Assembly (NCBI GenBank): GCA_942490925.1 | Contig: CALNYX010000017.1 | Location: 1,674,001-1,738,000, forward strand | Reading direction: 5' to 3' | Length of the DNA stretch: 64,000 bases | DNA from: CALNYX01 sp942490925 | GTDB taxonomy: Bacteria; Chlamydiota; Chlamydiia; Chlamydiales; JAAKFR01 | Part shown: in pieces, positions 18,110-26,231 of the stretch | How the letters are laid out: every line of letters starts with the position of its first letter | Numbering within the stretch: the first letter of the stretch is position 1 | Position numbers and translations under genes: made by a program | Notes under the pieces: generated by a model | What the model was told of the DNA's origin: nothing | Seen by the model: the letters and a program-made list of their open reading frames with translations, nothing else | The model's database searches: none

Positions 18110-18863
18110 CGACGAGTCTCTCTTCAACAGATAGGGCCCACCGCTCCTCTCCCATCATGGCAATGCCAATTGAGATGCCGAAGGGGCGGGCATTTTTTAA
18201 ATTGTGCAATTGATAGATCCCTGTATCCAGCGTCAAACGTGCATTGTCCATACGCACCTGGGCGCGATTATATTTCAGGCCTGAATAGGTGTAGAGGCGT
18301 GTTGTCCTGGAAAAGGGAATGCAGACAGCTTCTGTCAGAGCAACCTGCCAATCAGTGTAAAGCAGCCGTATATTCTCAGGGTAGTCGACAGTGAAAACCC
18401 GCGGGTCATTGAGAGTGTTGAGCGCGGGGCGTGTAGAGAAATAAGCTCCTTCTGCTCCAATAAGCAACCCTTTAAACTTCCAGAGCAAGGCATGTAGGCC
18501 CGCAGACCATGAGAAGTGACTGCTTGTTTGCAATTGCAGATATTCTGTGTTGGTCTGAGTGATTCCAAAAGCGCTGTTATGGGCAGTGATTGCGATGGAA
18601 GAGGAACCGACCGTGCCATAGAGATTGAGTCTTTTGTGGCAATTCAATCCAATGTAAGCAGCATTTGTATTGAGAGCTGTTCTGCGGATGTTGGATTGAT
18701 CTCCATCACTATCGACGCGTAGATAACGGTTAAAGATGTAATCGCCATAAAATCCCCAGCCGCTGAACGTTGTGAAGCTCACCTCGGCAGGGTTTCCAAC
18801 TGGCAATGCGCCGAGTTTAGAAGCTAAACACAAAATTAAGATGCAAAGCCTTTTCATCAGCAA
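18069..18863 (-). CDS. MOMP-like outer membrane porin, copy 2
   Basis: Protein of 264 residues with signal peptide MLMKRLCILILCLASKLGALPVG, then SGWGFYGDYIFNRYLRVD, the MOMP-family N-terminal motif, and a C-terminal aromatic-ending strand (AMYINGQLRF). The segment TALNTNAAYIGLNC is shared closely with copy 1, showing recent descent from a common ancestor. It overlaps copy 1 by 47 bases and copy 3 by 41 bases from its preferred start, so translation is likely coupled. Outer membrane general porin function is inferred from family. Confidence 0.82.
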   Translation of the reverse strand: MLMKRLCILILCLASKLGALPVGNPAEVSFTTFSGWGFYGDYIFNRYLRVDSDGDQSNIRRTALNTNAAYIGLNCHKRLNLYGTVGSSSIAITAHNSAFGITQTNTEYLQLQTSSHFSWSAGLHALLWKFKGLLIGAEGAYFSTRPALNTLNDPRVFTVDYPENIRLLYTDWQVALTEAVCIPFSRTTRLYTYSGLKYNRAQVRMDNARLTLDTGIYQLHNLKNARPFGISIGIAMMGEERWALSVEERLVDEKAMYINGQLRF

Positions 18864-19593
18864 ATCGTCCTTCGAAGGTTAAGTTTGTCTGCTCAAAGCC
18901 AAGCAGCGTCAGTCCAATTGAGTAGCCAACGTGGCGCGCCTCTTGGAGATTAAAAAGTTGAACAGTTGTCCCTGGCAAAAGTGTTGCAAAAAGATCGTTC
19001 ATCTCCACGATCACCTGACTCCACTTCACACCCGTATAGGGGAGGATTGCAACGCAGTTTGTGAGGGGAATTTTCTTCGAGAAGCTAATGCCTACTTGCC
19101 CCTCACGATAGTGCAATCTTTGTCCCGTCAAATAGGTTGGTTCTCCCGTATTGTTATTGATCACAGCGTTGATGGGGAGACGTGTTTCAAAGTAGTTAGC
19201 TTCTGCTCCCAAACAGTAATTATTGTGATGCAGCAGCAACGCTTTGAGTCCTGCTAACCAACTGAGGTGATCAACTGTATCGATAGTCAGCAATCGACTT
19301 GGCTCAGACGCCGCTCCAAAAGAGGTGGCAGGAGTTGTGATCTCAACATGTGAGGCGCCAATGCCTGCAAAGAGTTCAGCTCTGCTAAAGACATTGAGAG
19401 CAAAGTAGGCAGCATTCGTGTTCAGACGTGTTTTACGCACAGCTTCTAAGTTGCGATTGAAGACGTAGTCGCCGTAGAAACCCTGCCTCAGAGAGAGCCA
19501 GCGCGCCTTTTTATCTTGAAAGGCAGGATCCCACGGATTGCTAGTCGGCAATGCAAGTAGTGGGCAGGTGAGAAGCAACAATATAAATTTCAT
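18817..19593 (-). CDS. MOMP-like outer membrane porin, copy 1
   Basis: First gene of the porin triplet, 258 residues. Signal peptide MKFILLLLTCPLLALPTSNP, followed by LRQGFYGDYVFNRNLE, closest of the three to the Chlamydia GFYGDFVFDR motif, and TRLNTNAAYFALN shared with copy 2. The last residues (ALHLNFVFSF) form a typical closing beta strand. No strong Shine-Dalgarno is visible before the ATG. The 43 bases upstream separate it from the OTU-protease locus, so an own promoter there is possible but not obvious. Confidence 0.82.
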   Translation of the reverse strand: MKFILLLLTCPLLALPTSNPWDPAFQDKKARWLSLRQGFYGDYVFNRNLEAVRKTRLNTNAAYFALNVFSRAELFAGIGASHVEITTPATSFGAASEPSRLLTIDTVDHLSWLAGLKALLLHHNNYCLGAEANYFETRLPINAVINNNTGEPTYLTGQRLHYREGQVGISFSKKIPLTNCVAILPYTGVKWSQVIVEMNDLFATLLPGTTVQLFNLQEARHVGYSIGLTLLGFEQTNLTFEGRFADEKALHLNFVFSF

Positions 19594-19636
19594 TCAAACC
19601 AAGATGGCTGAATTCAATATTATTGTGCACAAAAAT

Positions 19637-21178
19637 TTAGGCGTTTTTCTTCACTAATGGCTTGAAATGGTTGCCATTGATGAACTTTAAGTAGATTGGT
19701 TTCCCGGTGAGAGGTTTTTCATTTGCCCATGTATCAAAAATTTGCGTCGGAGCAGCTCTACCATCTTCGACAGAAAATGTCGGGGATGAGCAATTATAAA
19801 GATGAATTGGGCGGTTTAACATTCTCGACAAGATAACAATAGCAATATCCCCAAGCCAACCGCTATTAAGAGCGTTGATTGCATCCTCATAACTGCTGTA
19901 ATGATCACGACTTGTTCCTGGTGTCCAAAAAGAAACGAAATCTTGTTGATTAGCCTCAAGATAAGCGACCATCGACTTACGAAGAGCGGACTCATTTCTT
20001 CCTTTTGTCCACAAGAGTGGAAATCCTTCGTGGAATACAGTTTTTAATAGGCAGTTGTTTATATCAGCTAAATGATTACATTCACTGAATTCTGCATTTA
20101 GGAAGTCGTTGATTCTCTTGATAGGCATGCGAGTTAAATTTCTTGGAGGAGGATTTCTTTGGGCCTCTACAGCTTCTTCCGCTCTCATCCATGCTGCGGC
20201 ATATGCATGGAAGTAGCGTTGCGCAATGATCACATTGGAAATCTTTCTAAGCCCTGCAAGAAGATCGCCTGTCGGAGCCCTACCCTGGGCAAGAGCCTCT
20301 CTCCATTGAGCTCTGTTTAGAAGAGCTTGTAGGCCGTATGCAACCTCAAGTGGCTCTCTTAGGACATAGTCGTCTTCACTTGGATTACAGTAACTGGCAA
20401 GATCATTGGTAAAGCTGTCACTTGCAGAAAAGGAGAGATGGTCAGAAGTTCCAAAAATAAGCGCTTCACCCCGAATCTGGCAATCTGTTAAGAGATCAAA
20501 TGTTGCTAGATCGCAGATCACCTGCATCTCACCAAGCGCGTCATCACATACAATGTTTCTCTCATGTATGATAGCATCAAATTTTTCGGTAATGCGATCG
20601 GGTATGGGTTTTTCAGTACTAAACCCGGAAACAAAGCGTTCTTGAAAGGCTTCGACAATACTATTAAAATCTTGATTGTATCTAAGGTCTGAAAAGCTTT
20701 TCCCTCCGTCAATAAGTTTTTTGACTGTAAGGGGCTTACATTTTCTGTGTGCGCATGAGAGTGCATCAAAGTGGAAACGTTCAGAGCCATCATCGGCTCT
20801 CCTTGCTAATGGGTTGTCAGTGACTCGAATAGGACCAATGACTACTTGGTCAGTACAGCCTGTGTCAATTGTTGCTTCACGTAGAAGGTCGTAAATAGCT
20901 ATCTGCTACTGCTCTTGCTCTGGTTTATTAGCGTGTTCAGCAAGTTTTTCTTTGAGAAGAGTATAAATCGACTTGTGGAAGCCTTCAACCTTAGAGGGGA
21001 TTACCTGCTTAGCTGTAGCTTGGTGGATCAAAAATGCGCTAGAGATTCCAGCTCCTAGAGCAAAAGAGCCGCCGAGCGCAAAGCAGACATATCCGCCTAC
21101 AGGAGGGAGAGTAAGCACATTTAAGTGGCCTAAAATGCCTAATGCAATAAGAGCCGTTGCTGCAACGGTCGTGGTCAC
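19637..21178 (-). pseudogene. OTU-like cysteine protease gene interrupted by one amber codon
   Basis: The frame runs from a GTG at 21178 to the stop at 19637 (514 codons) with a single in-frame TAG at 20906-20908. The N-terminal part (90 residues) has two hydrophobic helices (ALIALGILGHL, VCFALGGSFALG) matching the N-terminus of the protein at 60830. After the TAG the frame continues at once with QIAIYDLLREATIDTGC, and then CKPLTVKKLIDGG and DLATFDLLTDCQI, which align with the same protein. The C-terminal 296 residues could be expressed separately from the ATG at 20527; they hold INNCLLKTVF (Cys159), WLGDIAIVILSRMLNRPIHLY and INGNHFKPL (His287), the OTU catalytic Cys and His regions. It lacks the repeat region of its paralogue. 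Nonsense mutation, suppression or sequencing error are all possible. Confidence 0.8.
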
Positions 21179-21500
21179 AATGGCTGCAGAGAGTTGGCAT
21201 CTATTTGACGCAGAGTGTTGAAAATCACCTTCGTTGCCTATTACTCAATAAAATGAATGCTCTAACCACTTGAGTGAACCACGGCAGAGCCGTGGTCAAA
21301 GAGCTCTCTTGAGTGCAAAAGACTTTTTCAACAAACTCTATTTGACGTCGGTTGTACTGACATGCGAAATATTATATTGCATAGATGTAATTAAATAAAG
21401 TGTTTTGGGGTTAATGATATAGGACAGTTGGAAGAAAAAAATACTTGGTTGTAATCAAAAAAAATCTTTGAGGTATAATCCTCGAATTTGGAGGTATAAA
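21179..21500. other. Intergenic stretch with REP-like hairpin
   Basis: No gene is supported. The minus-strand OTU frame stays open to about 21240 but has no standard start codon beyond 21178. A perfect 8-base stem (accacggc / gccgtggt, loop aga) lies at 21278-21296. An A/T-rich run at 21380-21480 precedes the secreted-protein gene and probably holds its promoter (tataat at 21475-21480). Confidence 0.5.
21278..21296. repeat. Short palindromic hairpin
   Basis: Perfect 8-base inverted repeat with a 3-base loop and no T-run on either side. It looks like a REP-type extragenic palindrome rather than a terminator; similar GC-rich palindromes occur at 63863-63953. Confidence 0.6.
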
Positions 21501-21968
21501 ATGAAATATATATTTGCACTGTTATGTTGTCTGCCACTGCTTGCTGACACAATTGGAGAAATTTCTTATGAGGTTCCAGCTGGCTGGACAATGAGAGATA
21601 AGATGGAGACTGAAGAATTTGCGACCTATATCTATGTCTCTCAAAAGGTGTTGCAGCCAGATGTGAAAGAGCAATTTAAGGTACATGCCAATGATAAGCC
21701 CTCATCAGGTGGAGTTGAGGCGATGCAAGAAGTGCTTGCTCAATTATTTTCTGGAATGAAAGTGGGTGTTACGCAACTTGAATCTTTTGAAGATGGCTTT
21801 ATCTATGAGTGGAGCGTTGCCAATGGAAATGAGGAAATCATCCATGGATGGGGGCGAACTATTGCTTCAGAAAAGGGAACTGTGATCTTGGACTACGACA
21901 CAAAGAATGTGGCTGATCTCTCAGGTGTGCGCGAGGTATGGCTAAAAGTATTGCGTGAGGCTTCTTAA
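21501..21968 (+). CDS. Secreted protein of unknown function
   Basis: Protein of 155 residues. The ATG at 21501 is chosen because it follows GGAGG at a 6-base spacing and begins a signal peptide (MKYIFALLCCLPLLADTIGE). The mature part is acidic, with ISYEVPAGWTMRDKM, a family-like opening seen in small secreted proteins that carry a membrane-anchored PsbP or DUF1795-like fold; this resemblance is weak. The end (LSGVREVWLKVLREAS) is amphipathic. It overlaps the convergent amn stop by 4 bases. Not recognised further. Confidence 0.75.
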   Translation: MKYIFALLCCLPLLADTIGEISYEVPAGWTMRDKMETEEFATYIYVSQKVLQPDVKEQFKVHANDKPSSGGVEAMQEVLAQLFSGMKVGVTQLESFEDGFIYEWSVANGNEEIIHGWGRTIASEKGTVILDYDTKNVADLSGVREVWLKVLREAS

Positions 21969-22780
21969 TTTTCTGGCTTGTGCCTGAAAGCACCTTTCAT
22001 CTTCTTCTTGAGCATTGATTCCATCATCTGGAGGGTTTTAACCCCTTTTTCAATGTGGTCGTCAGTATAGGTTTTGAAGATATGCTTTGAGCTCTCTTTG
22101 GTTTTGATCCCATGTCTTGTCAAGGGAAGATCAGAAATCAGTAGGATCGCACCAAGGGGTAAATTACGTCTATAGCTAGAAGCAAAGAGCGTGGCGCACT
22201 CCATCTCGTAGGCTTGCGCTTTTGTCTCTTTGAGCTTCTCTTTGAATGCTTCGTTAAATTCCCAAAAGCGTATGTTAGACGTGTAGGTAATCCCGATGTG
22301 GTAGGGGCTATGACTCTCTTCTAAAACATTTGTAGCTGCTTTTTGAATCAAGAAGTTGGCAAGCGCAGGCACGTCAGATGGAAAATAGAAATCGGAGGCG
22401 CCTTCAGCTCGGATTCCCGCAATGGGAAGGAGATAATCTCCGACTTGGTAGTGGGAGCGTAGTCCACCGCACATTCCAAGCATGAGTGTTGCTTTCACAT
22501 TGGGGAGAAATGAGCAGAGATCAACAGTCAGTGCTGCCGCAGCTGCTCCAAGTTTGAAGTCGATGATGCTCACATCGAGTTCGGGGCAGTGAGCCGCTGT
22601 GAACATGGAGCCTTCCATCAAAGGGACTTGGTAGATTTCGGCAAACCGTTTGATGTAGTGGTGGAAGTTTGTCAGGAGTAAGTAGGAACAGAAGTTTTCC
22701 ACGCGTGAGCCTGAATATCTCTCCAGAGTGTCCGAAGCAATCTGTGCTTCATGTGGATCTGCTTCGCGAAAACCTTCCAA
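21965..22780 (-). CDS. amn: AMP nucleosidase
   Basis: Hydrolyses AMP to adenine and ribose 5-phosphate, short form. The 271-residue protein is a nucleoside-phosphorylase fold: LMLGMCGGLRSHYQVGDYLLP is the phosphate/ribose loop region, AYEMECATLFASSYRRNLPLGAILLISDLPL carries the substrate-binding EMEC motif. The only start that keeps the family N-terminus (SDTLERYSGSRVENF) is TTG at 22780, preceded by GAAGG at 10 bases. It overlaps the upstream small gene by 32 bases. In C. trachomatis amn likewise lies between tkt and efp (CT750-CT752, from memory). Confidence 0.88.
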   Translation of the reverse strand: MEGFREADPHEAQIASDTLERYSGSRVENFCSYLLLTNFHHYIKRFAEIYQVPLMEGSMFTAAHCPELDVSIIDFKLGAAAAALTVDLCSFLPNVKATLMLGMCGGLRSHYQVGDYLLPIAGIRAEGASDFYFPSDVPALANFLIQKAATNVLEESHSPYHIGITYTSNIRFWEFNEAFKEKLKETKAQAYEMECATLFASSYRRNLPLGAILLISDLPLTRHGIKTKESSKHIFKTYTDDHIEKGVKTLQMMESMLKKKMKGAFRHKPEN

Positions 22781-22946
22781 GAAATGCTAACCTTCGTTTC
22801 TTCTTTTTCGGACGTGGGCGGTGCAAACTCTCTCCCCAACCATAGGTCTCATGCATCTCACAGCCGATGATGCCCTTCCCCGATTCAAGAGGCTCTTTTT
22901 GCCACTTTTTATCGAGCTGATAGTCTTTGAAATAATTGCGCCACAT
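22749..22946 (-). CDS. Small basic protein upstream of amn
   Basis: Open frame of 65 residues with a good ribosome site (AGGTAAGG, 7 bases before the ATG). The sequence has an acidic/aromatic first half (WRNYFKDYQLDKKW, HETYGWGES) and a strongly basic tail (RPKKKKRR then RFSRSRST). Its stop lies inside the amn start region (32-base overlap), so it may serve translation of amn. No family recognised; the tail could bind nucleic acid. Confidence 0.55.
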   Translation of the reverse strand: MWRNYFKDYQLDKKWQKEPLESGKGIIGCEMHETYGWGESLHRPRPKKKKRRLAFLGRFSRSRST

Positions 22947-22988
22947 CCGTTAACCTTACCTCTCAATATACTACGATAAGGATGTATT

Positions 22989-23561
22989 ATGGCGCAAATC
23001 CCAACAAGTGACTTTCGTGCAGGTTTGAAAGTCGAAATGGAAGGACAACCTTATACTTTGGTAAGCAATCAGTTTGTGAAGCCCGGTAAAGGTCAAGCCT
23101 TTAACCGAGTGCGAATGAAACACTTACTGAGTGGTCGAGTTGTAGAAAAGACATTTAAATCAGGAGAGAGTTTGGCAGAAGCTGATGTCAAAGAGGCGCG
23201 GATGCGTCTACTTTATGTCGATCAATCTGGTGCAACTTTTATGGATGATGAGTCTTTTGAGCAGCTTACAATTCCCCCAGAGAAGATTGAAGATGTCTCT
23301 GCTTGGTTGATGGAAGATGTTGTTTATGGATTGATTTTCTATAAGGGTGAGCCCGTTACCGTTGAACCTCCAACATTTATGGAGATGGAGATTGCAGAAA
23401 CTGCGCCAGGAGCGCGTGGCGATACTGCCTCTGGGCGCGTGCTTAAGCCAGCAAAACTGAGTACGGGAACAACAGTTCAAGTTCCTATTTTCATTGATCA
23501 AGGGGAGTGGATAAAAGTGGATACTCGTACAGGGGAATATGTCTCTCGTATCAACAAATAA
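22989..23561 (+). CDS. efp: Translation elongation factor P
   Basis: Relieves ribosomes stalled at polyproline. The 190-residue protein has the KOW-like N-domain with the modified-lysine loop VKPGKGQAF, placing Lys34 at the tip, and the OB domains ending in VDTRTGEYVSR. Preceded by AAGGA at 7 bases. The adjoining, overlapping epmA gene encodes the enzyme that would lysylate Lys34. Divergent from the small gene at 22946; the 42 bases between must hold promoters for both. Confidence 0.95.
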   Translation: MAQIPTSDFRAGLKVEMEGQPYTLVSNQFVKPGKGQAFNRVRMKHLLSGRVVEKTFKSGESLAEADVKEARMRLLYVDQSGATFMDDESFEQLTIPPEKIEDVSAWLMEDVVYGLIFYKGEPVTVEPPTFMEMEIAETAPGARGDTASGRVLKPAKLSTGTTVQVPIFIDQGEWIKVDTRTGEYVSRINK

Positions 23562-24396
23562 AATTGCTCTACTCAGCGATCGCGCCCAGATGCTGGCAAA
23601 AACGCGTACGTTTTTTGCCAGACGCGAGGTGATGGAAGTTGACGTTCCTATGCTAGCAACCACTGGACCTGTTGATCCCTTCATCGATCTTGTGACAGCA
23701 ACTTGTTGTGGGAAAAGAAGTTATCTTCATTCATCGCCAGAGTATGGGATGAAGCGCCTGCTTGCCCAAGGCATAGGGGATTGTTATCAGCTCGGGCATG
23801 TCTTCCGTGATCATGAATCGGGAGAGAAGCACAATCCAGAGTTTACCATGATTGAATGGTACCGCGTTGGTTTTACCCTTGAAGAGCTCATTGAAGAGAC
23901 GATTGCTCTGATTTTTCTCTTTCTTGGTGAGCAGATCATTGAGCAGATGAGTTATGAAGAGGCCTTTTTGCGCTACGCTGGCTATTTTCCTGAGACAATT
24001 GAAGAGCGCGATCGTGTCTTTGGATTTGAGGTTGAGCCTCATCTTCAACATCTTACAGTTTTGACAGACTATCCGCCAGAGCAGGCGATGCTCGCACAGA
24101 CTCATCTCAAAGAGGGTGAGGTTGTAGCCAAGAGAGTTGAGATTTTTTTTCGCGGTGTTGAGCTCGGCAATGGTTACCATGAACTTGCCAACTCAGTTGA
24201 GTTAAGAAGACGTTTGATGATGGCAAATGAGAAACGACTGCAGCTGAATAAAGAGCGCTATCCGATCGATCATCACTTCATTGAGGCGCAAATTCCGGAC
24301 TGCTGTGGCATTGCTGTTGGATTTGATCGTCTGATGGCTTTGAGACATAAGACAGAGCTTAAGCATGTCCTCCCCATTTCCTGGAGAGAGCTATGA
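23539..24396 (+). CDS. epmA: EF-P--(R)-beta-lysine ligase (EpmA/GenX/PoxA)
   Basis: LysRS-like class II enzyme without anticodon domain that attaches lysine to EF-P. The 285 residues show the class II motif 2 region HVFRDHESGEKHNPEFTMIEWYR and motif 3 CCGIAVGFDRLMAL, and FFRGVELGNGYHELANSVELRRR, all as in EpmA. It overlaps efp by 23 bases, an unusually tight link between modifier and target. No epmB (lysine 2,3-aminomutase) is in the window. Confidence 0.92.
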   Translation: MSLVSTNKIALLSDRAQMLAKTRTFFARREVMEVDVPMLATTGPVDPFIDLVTATCCGKRSYLHSSPEYGMKRLLAQGIGDCYQLGHVFRDHESGEKHNPEFTMIEWYRVGFTLEELIEETIALIFLFLGEQIIEQMSYEEAFLRYAGYFPETIEERDRVFGFEVEPHLQHLTVLTDYPPEQAMLAQTHLKEGEVVAKRVEIFFRGVELGNGYHELANSVELRRRLMMANEKRLQLNKERYPIDHHFIEAQIPDCCGIAVGFDRLMALRHKTELKHVLPISWREL

Positions 24397-25055
24397 GTCA
24401 AGTCGGACTCCTTTTTGACAACGATGGAGTGTTGGTTGATAGCAGTGAGCTCCATTGGCTCTCCTGGGAGAAGCTGATGGAAGAAGATCCCTCATTTCAA
24501 ATGACTAAAGAGCAATTTGTTGCGGGATTTGGAAAACGTAATGAGCATATTCTTCGTGATGTTGCCGCTGAGGATGGAGAGAAGCATGTTGCTTGGGCGA
24601 AGCGTAAAGAGGAACACTTTCGCGATTGTGCGCACGGCTCTATCACGTTGCTTCCTGGCATTGAGCAGTTTCTGCAACAAGTCAAAGCTAAGCAGATGCC
24701 ACGGATTATTGCCTCTTCAACTCCTGTTGCTAATCTCGAAATGTATTTAGAAACGACAGCTTTAGGTGACTACTTTGATGCCTATGTCTCTGGTGAGCAG
24801 GTCGCAGAAGGAAAACCAGCGCCAGATATTTTTCTAGCAGCTGCTAAGCGCCTTGGGATTCCACCCGAGAGATGCATTGTTTTTGAAGATGCGCCAGCAG
24901 GCATTCAAGCGGGCAAATCAGCTGGCTGTTTTGTTGTCGCTCTAGCAACGAGCTATCCAGCGCAAGAACTTGAGAACTATGATCTTCTTTTTCAAACGCC
25001 TCATGAGCTCGATCTTGAGGCAGTATTACAACACTTTCATGAAAATCGGGGATGA
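24393..25055 (+). CDS. HAD-superfamily phosphatase (beta-phosphoglucomutase-like)
   Basis: Cytoplasmic haloacid dehalogenase-like hydrolase, 220 residues. Motif I is LFDNDGVLVDS (nucleophile Asp with N in place of the usual second residue, so the DxD is DND), motif II IASSTPVANL, motif III around GKPAPDIFLAAAKRLG, motif IV VFEDAPAGIQAGKSAGC. The helical cap after motif I places it with phosphoglucomutase or phosphoglycolate-phosphatase-like enzymes; substrate unknown. It overlaps epmA by 4 bases (ATGA). Confidence 0.88.
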   Translation: MSQVGLLFDNDGVLVDSSELHWLSWEKLMEEDPSFQMTKEQFVAGFGKRNEHILRDVAAEDGEKHVAWAKRKEEHFRDCAHGSITLLPGIEQFLQQVKAKQMPRIIASSTPVANLEMYLETTALGDYFDAYVSGEQVAEGKPAPDIFLAAAKRLGIPPERCIVFEDAPAGIQAGKSAGCFVVALATSYPAQELENYDLLFQTPHELDLEAVLQHFHENRG

Positions 25056-25058
25056 TAT

Positions 25059-25286
25059 ATGAAAGAGGATATGGAGCAGATCTCACCAGTTGATCAGATT
25101 AAGCAGACGCGCAAAGCCGAAGGGGCTAAGCCAGTCGATCAAGTTGCGATTTCTAGTGAAGCGCACAAGATTGATGAGTGGGTCGAGATGCTCAAAGAGA
25201 TGCCTGATATGCGCGAAGAGGCGATCATGCGTGCTACGCGTGCAAAGCCGGACCTACGCAAAATCGCACAATCAATGATCACTTAA
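25059..25286 (+). CDS. Small FlgM-like protein (possible anti-sigma-28 factor)
   Basis: Protein of 75 residues, 3 bases after the HAD gene stop. Its layout resembles FlgM: a polar disordered N-terminus (ISPVDQIKQTRKAEG), a VAISSEAHKIDEWVEML helix like the FlgM SxxA segment, then MPDMREEAIMRATRAKPDL, similar to the PDVREEKVxALKxAI segment, and a last helix IAQSMIT. Chlamydiae have sigma-28 but, as far as I recall, no accepted FlgM. The assignment is by pattern only. It overlaps the convergent phosphoesterase by 8 bases. Confidence 0.6.
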   Translation: MKEDMEQISPVDQIKQTRKAEGAKPVDQVAISSEAHKIDEWVEMLKEMPDMREEAIMRATRAKPDLRKIAQSMIT

Positions 25287-26139
25287 ACGTATAGTGTTTC
25301 TGTAAATCAATCACCCAAGCAAAGCGGCCCTGCTCTTCAGTAAAGAGCAAGCGTTCTACAACACATTCATCTCCAGTGAGTTCAATCGTGTAAAAGGTGC
25401 CGTCAGGTTGATGAGCGCAACTGCCGCAGTTGAGAACAAGTGGGAAGCCCTCATTGCGCCTATCAATAATATAGGGGTAGTGATCATGTCCATGAAGGTA
25501 GAGCTTGACCTGTGGATGTTTTTTCAAGATCTCTCCGAGCTCTGTAGCTCGTCCCGTATCATGATGAGGGCGCCCTGATGGGAAAAGTGGGAAGTGATTG
25601 CCTATAATGACCTTATCTCCCTCTGGAATCGACTGCAGCGTCTTCTCTAAAATGGCATCCATCTCACGATAGAAGACTCCATTGGAGTTGAGCAAATTGT
25701 TGGGGCGTGCGCAGTCTAGCCCGACCCACCACCACCCTTTTCCAATGGGTTTTTTCTCAACACGTCTCTTTTCAAGCTCTTCAGATGGAAAGTAGGTATA
25801 GTACCGTTTAAGGCGATCCGATTTTTTGGTGTAGCAGTCGTGGTTACCAGGGAGGGTAAAGGTGGGTTGCTTGAATTCATCGACAAAGTCGCGTGCCTTT
25901 TCAAACTCTTTATGCATCGAAGTAGAGGTGAAATCACCGCTGAGGATGACCGTATCGATGTCGAGATTTTCCATCAATTTGGGCAAATAACCGAGGTGGG
26001 TAGTTTGATAGGCTTTACGGCGAAACAAGATGAGATTGAGATTTCCCATCCAACGTTTGGTTAGGAACTGGCTAGGGTTAAATGTGATGCAAGAGAAGTG
26101 GGGGTCTGAAAGGTGGGCAATACGCAGTGTCATAATCAA
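25279..26139 (-). CDS. Calcineurin-like metallophosphoesterase
   Basis: Protein of 286 residues with the metallophosphoesterase motifs in order: LRIAHLSDPHFS (DxH), DTVILSGDFTS (GDxx), FTLPGNHDCY (GNHD), VIIGNHFPL and YLHGHDHYPY (GHxH). These bind two metal ions for phosphoester hydrolysis. Substrate unknown. The second ATG (26133) also fits. Chlamydia has an equivalent gene before groEL3 (CT754, from memory). Confidence 0.88.
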   Translation of the reverse strand: MIMTLRIAHLSDPHFSCITFNPSQFLTKRWMGNLNLILFRRKAYQTTHLGYLPKLMENLDIDTVILSGDFTSTSMHKEFEKARDFVDEFKQPTFTLPGNHDCYTKKSDRLKRYYTYFPSEELEKRRVEKKPIGKGWWWVGLDCARPNNLLNSNGVFYREMDAILEKTLQSIPEGDKVIIGNHFPLFPSGRPHHDTGRATELGEILKKHPQVKLYLHGHDHYPYIIDRRNEGFPLVLNCGSCAHQPDGTFYTIELTGDECVVERLLFTEEQGRFAWVIDLQKHYTFK

Positions 26140-26231
26140 TTATATTGCTTCATTTCAGTTAATCATTCAAATGGTTTATAATGGGGGGAAGCCCGAGCTC
26201 ATCTGAGTCAGGGTTGGGGTGAGCAAGGGCG

